This document shows, piece by piece, positions 1 to 6,342 of a stretch of 10,643 bases of DNA. The notes below the pieces were generated by a model. That model saw nothing but the letters and a program-made list of their open reading frames with translations. It searched no databases and was not told the origin of the DNA. The position numbers were made by a program, and so were the translations under genes. Position 1 is the first letter of the stretch. Each line of letters starts with the position of its first letter. The DNA comes from CAZRUM01 sp964603435 (GTDB lineage Bacteria; Patescibacteriota; Patescibacteriia; Magasanikbacterales; UBA922): the NCBI GenBank assembly GCA_964603435.1, contig CAZRUM010000032.1, forward strand, positions 1 to 10,643, given 5' to 3'.

Positions 1-1186
1 AGTGAAGGACGCTGCTGAGAAGGCCAAAATTGAGCTCTCAAGCACTCCTGAGACTGAGATCAACGAACCATTTATCACTTCTGGAGCAGAAGGTCCAAAA
101 CATCTAAACATGAAGCTAACTCGTGCTAAGATGGAAGAACTTGTAGGGGAACTTGTAGAGCGCACTATGATCCCAGTCAAAAAAGCTCTTGAAGAATCTG
201 GTCTTAAAAAAGAAGAGATTGAAGAGGTTATTCTTGTTGGTGGTATAACTCGTATGCCACTTGTCCAAAAGAAAGTAGAAGAATTTTTTGGTAAGAAACC
301 AAATATCTCTGTAAATCCAGACGAAGTAGTAGCTACTGGTGCTGCCATCCAAGCAGGTCAACTTCAGGGTGACCTTGGAAAAGAAATGTTGTTACTTGAT
401 GTGACTCCACTTTCACTAGGATTAGAAACTCTCGGTGGTGTTTGTTCAAAATTAATTGAAAAAAATACTACTATTCCTACTAGCAAAACTCAAGTATTTT
501 CTACTGCTGCTGACAATCAACCAAGCGTAGAAATTAATGTGCTTCAGGGTGAGCGTGAGATGGCAGTGGATAATAAATCACTTGGTCGTTTCATGTTGGA
601 TGGACTTCCACCAGCACCACGTGGTGTACCTCAAGTTGAGGTGACATTTGATATTGATGCCAATGGTATTGTAAATGTAAAAGCTGTTGATAAAGCTACT
701 AATAAGGAACAATCAATTAAAATTGAAGCTTCTTCTGGTCTTTCTGATGAGGAAATTGAAAAGATGAAAAAAGATGCTGAAGTTCATGCTGATGAAGACA
801 AGAAAAAGCGTGAAATGATTGATCTAAAAAATACTGCTGACACCATGATCTACACTACAGAAAAGATGATGAAGGATGTAGAAGAGAAAAAGATCGAAAT
901 TACTGACGAAGAAAAGAAAAAAGTAACTGACGGGGTTGAAGCTCTTAAAAAAGCTCTTGAAGGTGAAGATATGGAAGCTATCAAAACTGCCAGTGAAGCT
1001 CTTACTACAGATGCCCAAGCTATTGGTGTGAAGATGTATCAAAAAGAATCCGCCGACGCTAAAGCTAAGGCGGACAAGCAAGCTGGTGAGGCCAAAGAAG
1101 GTGAAGAAAATCCTTCCGCTGATGCTAAAGATAAGAAAGATGAAGGAGCTGTAGAAGGTGAAGTGGTAGACGAAGAGAAAAAATAA
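1..1186 (+). CDS. dnaK: Molecular chaperone DnaK (Hsp70), C-terminal part; 5' end outside window
   Basis: DnaK is an ATP-driven cytosolic chaperone that binds exposed hydrophobic peptides and works with DnaJ and GrpE. The frame is open from base 2. The first visible residues ([11 protein letters not shown]) match the middle of the Hsp70 ATPase domain, so roughly 260 N-terminal residues lie upstream. Visible in the fragment are the ATPase motif LVGGITR (fragment residues 78-84), the allosteric interdomain linker [11 protein letters not shown] (130-140), and the beta-sandwich substrate domain with NTTIP, QVFSTA and LQGERE. A helical lid follows, then a long Lys/Glu/Ala-rich tail ending GEVVDEEKK, like the acidic tail of bacterial DnaK. 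The GTG at base 2 is an internal codon, not a start. dnaJ follows 94 bases downstream on the same strand, separated by a nested stem-loop. Identification is certain from sequence. Confidence 0.98.
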   Translation, partial: VKDAAEKAKIELSSTPETEINEPFITSGAEGPKHLNMKLTRAKMEELVGELVERTMIPVKKALEESGLKKEEIEEVILVGGITRMPLVQKKVEEFFGKKPNISVNPDEVVATGAAIQAGQLQGDLGKEMLLLDVTPLSLGLETLGGVCSKLIEKNTTIPTSKTQVFSTAADNQPSVEINVLQGEREMAVDNKSLGRFMLDGLPPAPRGVPQVEVTFDIDANGIVNVKAVDKATNKEQSIKIEASSGLSDEEIEKMKKDAEVHADEDKKKREMIDLKNTADTMIYTTEKMMKDVEEKKIEITDEEKKKVTDGVEALKKALEGEDMEAIKTASEALTTDAQAIGVKMYQKESADAKAKADKQAGEAKEGEENPSADAKDKKDEGAVEGEVVDEEKK

Positions 1187-1187
1187 A

Positions 1188-1262
1188 GCAATAAGTTTGT
1201 AAGCAGATTAGGCAGAGTAATTTTTTTTACTTAAAGCTTAATCTGCTTATTACTTATTATGC
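1188..1262 (+). promoter_or_regulatory. Nested stem-loop between dnaK and dnaJ
   Basis: Three nested inverted repeats lie in the gap. The outer arms AATAAGT (1190-1196) and ACTTATT (1252-1258) pair over 7 bases. The middle arms AAGCAGATTA (1201-1210) and TAATCTGCTT (1239-1248) pair perfectly over 10 bases. The inner arms AGTAA and TTACT flank a run of T. The T-run is in the loop rather than after the stem, so this is not a classical intrinsic terminator. It ends about 20 bases before the dnaJ start. An mRNA-stability, processing or partial-attenuation role that sets the DnaK:DnaJ ratio is inferred. Confidence 0.6.
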
Positions 1263-1280
1263 TTAATTTACTACTGGATT

Positions 1281-2381
1281 ATGTCAAAAGATTATTATAA
1301 AATTTTAGGTATTGAGAAGAGTGCTTCTAAAGATGAGCTTAAAAAAGCTTTTCGTAGATTAGCTCACAAATACCATCCTGATAAAAAGGATGGTAATGAA
1401 GATAAGTTTAAAGAAGTGAATGAAGCTTATCAAGTTCTGGGTGACGAGAAAAAGCGCCAACAGTACGATCAATATGGATCAGACTTTGCTCAGCAAGGTG
1501 GTTTTGGTGGCGGTATGGGTTGGGAAGATTTTATGAATGCTACTCGTGGTGGTGGAGGTGGTGGAGGATTTTCTGGTGGTTTTGGTGGAGTAGATTTGGG
1601 AGATATTTTTGGAGAAATGTTTGGTGGTGGTTTTGGTGGTAGAAGAAGTCGTACTAGACGTGGTAATGATATTCAAGTTGATGTAAAATTAGATTTTCGT
1701 GAGGCTGTATTTGGTGTGGAGAAGGAAATTAGCTTAACAAAAAATAATGCTTGTGATGTATGTGATGGTAGTGGTACAGAGCCTGGTAGTAGTATGAAAA
1801 CTTGTGCTGATTGTAATGGTCAGGGACAGGTGAAACAAGTTCAACAAACAATCCTCGGAGCTATGCAGAGTGTAGGTGTGTGTCCGGCTTGTAATGGAGC
1901 CGGTGAAGTACCAGAACAAAAATGTAAACATTGCGATGGTATTGGTATGGCACGCAATCATTCAGAATATAAAATAAAAATCCCAGCTGGTATTGATGAT
2001 GGTCAATCTATTAGACTAGAAGGAAAAGGGGAAAGTGCTGGAGTAGGTTCTATGACAGGAGATCTGTTTGTGCGAGTTCACGTAAAGACTGAAAAAGGTT
2101 TTGAGCGTGATGGTTATAATATTTATACTGAAACAAAGATTTCTTATCCGCAGGCTGTGTTGGGAGATAAGATTGTTATTGATACACTAGATGGTGAGAA
2201 AAAACTGGTTATTCCAGCCGGTACAGGGTCTCACCAACAGTTCAAATTGAAAGGCCTGGGTGTTCCACATGTCAATCGTGGTAGCAGAGGGGACCAGTAT
2301 ATAAAAGTCATGGTGGATGTACCAAAGAAAGTGAATAGAAAGGCTAAGAATCTTTTACAAGATTTACAAAAAGAGCTATAA
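1281..2381 (+). CDS. dnaJ: Chaperone protein DnaJ (type I Hsp40)
   Basis: DnaJ is the co-chaperone that delivers clients to DnaK and stimulates its ATPase in the cytosol. The 366 residues show the complete type I layout. The J domain covers about 1-70, with the essential HPD at 32-34. A Gly/Phe-rich linker runs from about 73 to 128. Four CxxCxGxG zinc repeats are intact, with cysteine pairs at 158/161, 175/178, 201/204 and 215/218. Two C-terminal beta domains follow, with the typical IPAGIDDGQ and KGLGVP segments. Length is normal for the family. The ATG at 1281 is chosen because MSKDYYKILGI aligns with the usual DnaJ N-terminus. No Shine-Dalgarno precedes it, as for most genes here. It lies directly downstream of dnaK, the standard chaperone arrangement. 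Confidence 0.98.
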   Translation: MSKDYYKILGIEKSASKDELKKAFRRLAHKYHPDKKDGNEDKFKEVNEAYQVLGDEKKRQQYDQYGSDFAQQGGFGGGMGWEDFMNATRGGGGGGGFSGGFGGVDLGDIFGEMFGGGFGGRRSRTRRGNDIQVDVKLDFREAVFGVEKEISLTKNNACDVCDGSGTEPGSSMKTCADCNGQGQVKQVQQTILGAMQSVGVCPACNGAGEVPEQKCKHCDGIGMARNHSEYKIKIPAGIDDGQSIRLEGKGESAGVGSMTGDLFVRVHVKTEKGFERDGYNIYTETKISYPQAVLGDKIVIDTLDGEKKLVIPAGTGSHQQFKLKGLGVPHVNRGSRGDQYIKVMVDVPKKVNRKAKNLLQDLQKEL

Positions 2382-2408
2382 TATATATAGTTCTTTTTTA
2401 TTAGTTTA

Positions 2409-2488
2409 ATAGAACACGAATTTAACTAATCTAACGAATATAAACGAATTCGTTCTAATTAGTTTAATTCGTTCAATTCGCGTTCTAT
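2409..2488. repeat. Intergenic inverted-repeat element, copy A (halves pointing inward)
   Basis: Two 42-base half-elements face each other and overlap at the centre. The left half is 2409-2450 on the plus strand and the right half is 2488-2447 on the minus strand. Each reads ATAG followed by four units beginning at offsets 11, 9 and 10. Left units: AACACGAATTT, AACTAATCT, AACGAATATA, AACGAATT. Right units: AACGCGAATTG, AACGAATTA, AACTAATTAG, AACGAATT. The unit core is CGAAT in six of eight and CTAAT in two. The centre is a perfect 12-base palindrome (2443-2454). The outer 16 bases (2407-2422 and 2475-2490) pair at 15 of 16 positions. The element fills most of the gap between dnaJ and the next gene. 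See copies B and C. Confidence 0.85.
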
Positions 2489-2504
2489 TATTAATCGCAA
2501 AAAT

Positions 2505-3014
2505 ATGGATTTTCTTTCCCTTTTCCCTACAATTGATTTATTTATTCTATTTCTTTTTGCTGGTGCAGTTGTTTTGCATCTGGTGTTTATAAAAAAAGAA
2601 AAGTTATTAGTAGATTTAATAGCGCTTTATACTAGTTTTGTATTACTTATAGTTTTACCTATATTTAGTACACAAGTTTCAGAGTGGCTTACTATTCATC
2701 CACTCGTAAGAGTAGGTGGGTTTGTCGGTTTATCTGTTCTACTATATATAGCTTTGTCTTTTAGTAACATTGGTAGTTTTTCAAAAAAGATTAGCCCTAC
2801 AGAATTTGCTACATCCCTAATTTATCGTATTGGACTTATGGGGTTGTTTTTTACAACTGTTATTTATTTTTTACCAACCTCGTTGCAAGCTTACTTTGGA
2901 ACTCTAACAAACTTTTTGTTTGGTAATTTAATTGTCATGTTGTTCTGGTTTGTTTTACCAATATTTTTTGCGTTTGCTTTCAAGTTTAAAACTAGGCGGG
3001 GTTGGATAGAATAA
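2505..3014 (+). CDS. Five-helix integral membrane protein, function unknown
   Basis: I do not recognise a named family. The 169 residues are strongly hydrophobic. Likely membrane segments lie near residues 10-29, 36-54, 68-88, 107-124 and 136-160. A basic stretch (KKEK) sits between the first two helices, and the C-terminus is basic (KFKTRRG), probably on the cytosolic side. There is no cleavable signal peptide and no obvious catalytic motif. The ATG at 2505 follows AATCGCAAAAAT, with no Shine-Dalgarno. The gene follows dnaJ on the same strand but is separated from it by repeat copy A, and it ends at the shared terminator at 3021-3062. It may therefore be read from the chaperone transcript. 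A role in chaperone function is not supported by anything visible. Confidence 0.75.
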   Translation: MDFLSLFPTIDLFILFLFAGAVVLHLVFIKKEKLLVDLIALYTSFVLLIVLPIFSTQVSEWLTIHPLVRVGGFVGLSVLLYIALSFSNIGSFSKKISPTEFATSLIYRIGLMGLFFTTVIYFLPTSLQAYFGTLTNFLFGNLIVMLFWFVLPIFFAFAFKFKTRRGWIE

Positions 3015-3020
3015 TATATT

Positions 3021-3062
3021 AAAAAAAGTAGAGACGCACTTAGGTGTATCTCTACTTTTTTT
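3021..3062. terminator. Bidirectional intrinsic terminator between convergent operons
   Basis: A perfect 14-base-pair stem joins 3021-3034 (seven A then GTAGAGA) to 3049-3062 (TCTCTAC then seven T). The loop contains a further short CAC/GTG pairing. The A-tract before and T-tract after the stem make it competent on both strands. It ends the membrane-protein gene at 3014 (+) and overlaps the stop codon of the Nudix gene (-) at 3062. Confidence 0.93.
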
Positions 3063-3493
3063 TATATCAAATTTAGTTTTTTGAACCAGTATTCCCAGAC
3101 TGGCTCTAGTTTGAGTTTTTTAATTTCTTCTATAGTATACCAATCAATCGATTTGGTTTCCCTAAGGTTTCTAGAAATTTTACCTTCAACCTCGCAATTA
3201 AATACATACCAATGGTGACCAGTTACATTTTTGGAACAATAATTCCACTCTACAAATTCATCAATTATTTTTTTATACTTGGTAATCTTTAATCCAACTT
3301 CTTCTTCGATTTCTCTTGTTAAGGCTATTTCTTCATTTTCACCTTCATCAATGTGTCCAGCTGGACCAGCAAAACCATAAGGAATATTAGCTCGGTCTAT
3401 CAAAAGGTATTTATCATTTTTTTTAATCAAAGCCCCAACACCATAGTGTATTTTTTTTCCGTCTTTATTTATTCCGATTTTTGGTTTAGGCAT
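3062..3493 (-). CDS. Nudix hydrolase family protein
   Basis: Nudix enzymes cleave nucleoside diphosphates linked to another moiety, often oxidised or unusual nucleotides, using divalent metal in the cytosol. The 143 residues contain a perfect Nudix box GX5EX7REUXEEXGU: G46, E52, R60-E61, E64-E65, G67-L68. The preceding segment GFAGPAGHIDEG is also typical. Family membership is clear, but the substrate cannot be told from sequence. Candidates include 8-oxo-dGTP-type nucleotides, dihydroneopterin triphosphate or ADP-ribose. The start ATG (3493) overlaps the last 8 bases of the ribonuclease HI gene, so translational coupling is likely. It is the last gene of the minus-strand run from lepA. The link with RNase HI and RecJ fits nucleic-acid or nucleotide housekeeping, by inference only. 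Confidence 0.9.
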   Translation of the reverse strand: MPKPKIGINKDGKKIHYGVGALIKKNDKYLLIDRANIPYGFAGPAGHIDEGENEEIALTREIEEEVGLKITKYKKIIDEFVEWNYCSKNVTGHHWYVFNCEVEGKISRNLRETKSIDWYTIEEIKKLKLEPVWEYWFKKLNLI

Positions 3494-3887
3494 AATTATC
3501 TAATATTTTATTCACTTCAGCATCAGCTTCTTTGTTTCCGGCTCTGAGAACGTGTTTAATTTTTGCTTTTTTGAATTGTTGCATTAGGTTGTAGGCTTCG
3601 ACAAAAAGTTTTTGTAGAGTTGGTTCTTTTACTTTCCAATTTTGTTTTAGTTGTTCGCAAACTAGTTTGCTGTCCACTATGCACTCTACTTCTGTCCCAC
3701 CAAGTTCTTTGGCTTTTTTTAATCCAGAAATAGTAGCCATGTACTCAGCGTAGTTATTTGTCTGTTTGCCAAGGTACTCACCATAGCTAGCAATGGTTTT
3801 ACCTTGTTCGTTTTTTATCACTACACCAGTGGCAGAAGGGCCCGGATTATTACGTGAGCCACCGTCAGAAAAAATTGTTAGTTTCAT
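3486..3887 (-). CDS. Ribonuclease HI family protein
   Basis: RNase HI degrades the RNA strand of RNA-DNA hybrids such as R-loops and primers, using two metal ions. The 133-residue protein carries the four expected acidic residues: D8 in FSDGGSRNNPG, E48 in NNYAEYMA, D72 in VDSKLVCEQL and D122 near the C-terminus (NKEADAEVN). The short form, lacking a basic protrusion and an N-terminal hybrid-binding domain, resembles the Bacillus/archaeal-type branch rather than E. coli RnhA. The ATG at 3887 is preceded by AT-rich DNA with no Shine-Dalgarno. Repeat copy B occupies the space between this gene and recJ. Its stop overlaps the Nudix start by 8 bases (ATGCCTAA). Family assignment is firm. The exact subfamily name is not. 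Confidence 0.93.
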   Translation of the reverse strand: MKLTIFSDGGSRNNPGPSATGVVIKNEQGKTIASYGEYLGKQTNNYAEYMATISGLKKAKELGGTEVECIVDSKLVCEQLKQNWKVKEPTLQKLFVEAYNLMQQFKKAKIKHVLRAGNKEADAEVNKILDNYA

Positions 3888-3894
3888 ATAAAAA

Positions 3895-3988
3895 TATCAG
3901 TTAGTATCTGTTTAATTTGTTAGATCTGTGTTCTATCAAAATTTAGATAGCACACAGATTGAACTGATCGAACGGATTTACACAGATT
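3895..3988. repeat. Intergenic inverted-repeat element, copy B (halves pointing outward)
   Basis: Two half-elements diverge from a 10-base centre. The right half is 3947-3988 (+): ATAG, then CACACAGATTG, AACTGATCG, AACGGATTTA, CACAGATT. The left half is 3936-3895 (-): ATAG, then AACACAGATCT, AACAAATTA, AACAGATACT, AACTGATA. Unit offsets are 11, 9 and 10 in both, as in copies A and C. The core word is CNGAT in seven of eight units. The inner arms (3924-3937 with 3946-3959) form a 13-of-14 hairpin with loop AAAATTTA. The element fills the gap between recJ and the RNase HI gene. Its right end covers the recJ stop codon and the preceding codons. Confidence 0.87.
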
Positions 3989-5717
3989 TCTTCAAGTCCA
4001 CAATCGTTAATTGAAGTTCACGATTACCATTCCATTCATTTAGGTCCACTTCAAAAACCATATCTATTTTATCATCTTTTTTTAATTCTTCACACCAGTT
4101 TGTTCCGATTCCATTACACAGTGACCAGCCGATTGTTTTTCTAATTTTGTCAGAATTATGTTTCACCATGATAGTTAGGTGTTTACCATCTTGTCCGACA
4201 GGTTTTAGAGAAGTAATAGTTATGTCACGTGCCAAGTATTTTGGTTTTTCATTGGCAACTCCAAATGGTTTGAATTTGTCCAAGGTATCAAATAAATCCC
4301 AGTCAACTTTATCCAGATCAATCTCAGCTTCAATATTCAAAACTGGAGCCATATCAATATCTTTGGTTTTTTCTTTAAATTTTTCAATTAGTTTTTCTTT
4401 GAATTCTTCTAATTTGTCTTTGTCGGCTAGAGTAAAACCACAAGCCATAGGATGTCCACCAAATTTATCAAAATATTCTGGTATTTCCTGCAATGATCCT
4501 ATTAGATTGAAACCTGTCACACTTCTACCAGAGCCTGTTATTTCACCATTGTTTACTGCCATGATAATACATGGTTTTTGGTATTGTTCTTTTATTCTTC
4601 CGGCAATTAGACCAACCAATCCAGTTGACCATTTTTCTCCAAGATAAAATAGGACAGGGGAGTCAGCTTGGTTTTTTTCCACATCTTTGACAGCTTCCCT
4701 TACTAATTTTTCTGTAATTTTTTGTCTGTCCTTATTATTGCCATCAAGTTCTTTGGCAAGTTTGTCAGCTTCTTTTTCATCTTCTGCCATCATTAGATTG
4801 TAGGCGACATTGGCATGGTTCATTCTGCCAGCAGCATTGATGCGGGGGGCAATTTGAAAACCAATTGTGTCAGCGCTAATATCACGTTTGAACTTACCAT
4901 TATCATCCAAAAGTTTTGATTCTAAAAATAATTTTTGTAAACCTAATCTGCGAGTTTTACTAAGAACAAGTAAACCGTATTTTGTAAGTGTTCTGGATTC
5001 ACCTAAGAGTGGTACCATGTCAGCTACACTAGCAATGGCCACCATATCAAGAAGCCATTTCTCAAATCCTTCGTGATCACATTTGTGATTTTTTAGTAAC
5101 CCTTGAGCTAGTTTGAAAGCGACCGCTCCTCCAGCGAGACCTTTGTCTGGGTATGGTTCACCTGGAACTTGTGGGTGGATAATAGCGATAGCTGGTGGAG
5201 GTGTCTTTGGTACTGCATGGTGATCTGTTACAATCACATCAATACCTAGACTATTTGCCATTTCAATTTCTTCAACATTACTTACACCACAATCGCAGGT
5301 AATAATAAGATTTGTTTTTTCATCACTTAAGTTTTGAATAGTATTTTTGTTCAGACCATAGCCATCGGTTTCACGATGGGGGAGAAAGACGTCTACATTT
5401 TCAGAACCTAAGTGTCTTAGGGTAGAGGCTAATATAACAGCCGAAGAAACACCATCAGCGTCATAGTCACCATGTATAATAATTTTTTCTTGTTTTTCAA
5501 TTGCTTTATTTATTCTCTCTATCGCTTTGTCCATGTCTTGGAATAAAAAAGGATCATGAATATCATTTATATAATCAGGATTCAAAAATTCATCCATGGC
5601 TTCCTGGGTTTTGATATTTCGATGATACAATAAATTAGCTACCTCTATTGGTAGTTCTGGAAATTTTTTTAAAAATGATTTTGGTGCAGGATCAAGTATC
5701 TTCCAGATTTTATTCAT
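3978..5717 (-). CDS. recJ: Single-stranded-DNA-specific exonuclease RecJ
   Basis: RecJ is a 5'-3' single-strand DNA exonuclease used in recombination and in base-excision and mismatch repair. At 579 residues it matches the usual bacterial length. The DHH-phosphoesterase motifs are present: DYDADG at 84-89, the CDCGVSN motif with D142, and DHH at 165-167. The RINAAGRM segment follows, then the DHHA1 motif GGHPMACG at 420-427 and a C-terminal OB-like region. All expected metal ligands appear intact. The ATG at 5717 lies 3 bases from the end of repeat copy C and has no Shine-Dalgarno. The last codons and the TAA stop lie within repeat copy B. It is flanked by a four-helix membrane protein upstream and RNase HI downstream, on the same strand. 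Confidence 0.97.
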   Translation of the reverse strand: MNKIWKILDPAPKSFLKKFPELPIEVANLLYHRNIKTQEAMDEFLNPDYINDIHDPFLFQDMDKAIERINKAIEKQEKIIIHGDYDADGVSSAVILASTLRHLGSENVDVFLPHRETDGYGLNKNTIQNLSDEKTNLIITCDCGVSNVEEIEMANSLGIDVIVTDHHAVPKTPPPAIAIIHPQVPGEPYPDKGLAGGAVAFKLAQGLLKNHKCDHEGFEKWLLDMVAIASVADMVPLLGESRTLTKYGLLVLSKTRRLGLQKLFLESKLLDDNGKFKRDISADTIGFQIAPRINAAGRMNHANVAYNLMMAEDEKEADKLAKELDGNNKDRQKITEKLVREAVKDVEKNQADSPVLFYLGEKWSTGLVGLIAGRIKEQYQKPCIIMAVNNGEITGSGRSVTGFNLIGSLQEIPEYFDKFGGHPMACGFTLADKDKLEEFKEKLIEKFKEKTKDIDMAPVLNIEAEIDLDKVDWDLFDTLDKFKPFGVANEKPKYLARDITITSLKPVGQDGKHLTIMVKHNSDKIRKTIGWSLCNGIGTNWCEELKKDDKIDMVFEVDLNEWNGNRELQLTIVDLKKSV

Positions 5718-5719
5718 AA

Positions 5720-5808
5720 AATTTGTATATATTTGTCTAATTTGTCAGGTTTGAGTTCTATAAAAAATAGAACACAAATTATACAAATCCAGCAAATTAA
5801 CTCAAATT
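5720..5808. repeat. Intergenic inverted-repeat element, copy C (halves pointing outward)
   Basis: Right half 5767-5808 (+): ATAG, then AACACAAATTA, TACAAATCC, AGCAAATTAA, CTCAAATT. Left half 5761-5720 (-): ATAG, then AACTCAAACCT, GACAAATTA, GACAAATATA, TACAAATT. Unit offsets are again 11, 9 and 10. The core word is CAAAT in seven of eight units, with CAAAC in the other. GTTCTAT (5755-5761) and ATAGAAC (5767-5773) form the stem around an AAAAA loop and continue as TTTG/CAAA after one mismatch. The element fills the whole gap: it starts just before the recJ ATG and ends 2 bases inside the stop codon of the upstream membrane-protein gene. Confidence 0.87.
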
Positions 5809-6238
5809 ATTTTTTGTGAAATAATCTTACTTTTTCTTTAAAATCCCAATAGCCATCGGCGGCAAATAGGGTAAAAATTATAAAAGCTAAAATTATACTG
5901 GCTGGTCTGACTTCTAGATCAACCGAGTTTGTATATAAAAAAATTGAAGAAATTCCTAGTAAAATCCAGTGAATTAAAGGACGTCTTAGTGGGGCAATTT
6001 CTTCTCTGGTAGGAATTCTGTTCCTAAGCCAAAGATTGTAAACGATATAAAAAGTCATGAACGGTACAAACAGATACCATTGGTAAGTGTTTATATCCAC
6101 ATCAAATTTATCCGTATAAACAAAATAAGTAATAAATAAAACAAAATACAAAATGAACCACAAGATAACATTTATCTGATATAAATGATGAGCATTCAAA
6201 TGGTGATGCTTGTAAGACAAGAATTTTTTCCAATTCAT
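5807..6238 (-). CDS. Four-helix membrane protein with His cluster near the N-terminus, function unknown
   Basis: No named family is recognised. With the start at 6238 the protein has 143 residues. Likely membrane helices lie near 23-41, 53-70, 90-104 and 109-130, with a basic loop (RNRIPTREE, LRRP) between helices 2 and 3. This suggests a cytosolic loop. The N-terminus carries HHHLNAHH (residues 11-18), a possible metal or haem site, though this is speculative. A longer frame opens at an ATG at 6283. It would overlap the preceding small ORF by about 44 bases. The ATG at 6238 sits one base after that ORF's TAG stop, so coupled translation from 6238 is preferred. The gene lies between lepA/small ORF and recJ on the same strand. 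Confidence 0.72.
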   Translation of the reverse strand: MNWKKFLSYKHHHLNAHHLYQINVILWFILYFVLFITYFVYTDKFDVDINTYQWYLFVPFMTFYIVYNLWLRNRIPTREEIAPLRRPLIHWILLGISSIFLYTNSVDLEVRPASIILAFIIFTLFAADGYWDFKEKVRLFHKK

Positions 6239-6239
6239 A

Positions 6240-6338
6240 CTAATAAAAAGCGGGCATGATAGTAAAAAATACCATAGCAACAACAGCTATAATGCTGATC
6301 ACTGTCCAGATTTTTTTAACACGTTTTGAATCTAACAT
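6240..6338 (-). CDS. Small one-helix membrane protein (32 residues)
   Basis: A short ORF of 33 codons including the stop runs from ATG 6338 to TAG 6240. It begins MLDSKRVKKIW and continues with an uninterrupted hydrophobic segment (about residues 11-27, TVISIIAVVAMVFFTIM). The charge pattern is basic N-terminus then helix, so the N-terminus probably stays in the cytosol. It starts 4 bases after the lepA stop and ends 1 base before the next gene's ATG, a tight gene-like packing that non-coding sequence would not be expected to show. It could be a small membrane regulator or a partner of the adjacent four-helix protein. It has no signal-peptidase site. It is easily missed by annotation because of its length. 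Confidence 0.68.
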   Translation of the reverse strand: MLDSKRVKKIWTVISIIAVVAMVFFTIMPAFY

Positions 6339-6342
6339 AATA

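Noticed and set aside
2..4. GTG as the start codon of the first gene
   Set aside because: The translated sequence aligns with the middle of the DnaK ATPase domain, so the gene is truncated by the window edge and this is an internal valine codon.
1479..1676. 65-codon open frame opposite the dnaJ Gly-rich region
   Set aside because: It is a Thr/Ser-rich antisense shadow of the GGT/GGA glycine repeats, with no start context.
2409..2488. CRISPR array or tandem-repeat locus
   Set aside because: The units are 9-11 bases with no separate spacers and are arranged as inverted halves, and similar elements are dispersed between genes. No cas genes are present.
4147..4647. 166-codon open frame on the plus strand inside recJ
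   Set aside because: It lies opposite the conserved DHHA1 region of recJ. It has no initiation signals and no recognisable protein features, so it is an antisense shadow.
6239..6283. Longer start at 6283 for the four-helix membrane protein
   Set aside because: It would overlap the tightly packed 32-residue ORF. The ATG at 6238, one base after that ORF's stop, is the better start.
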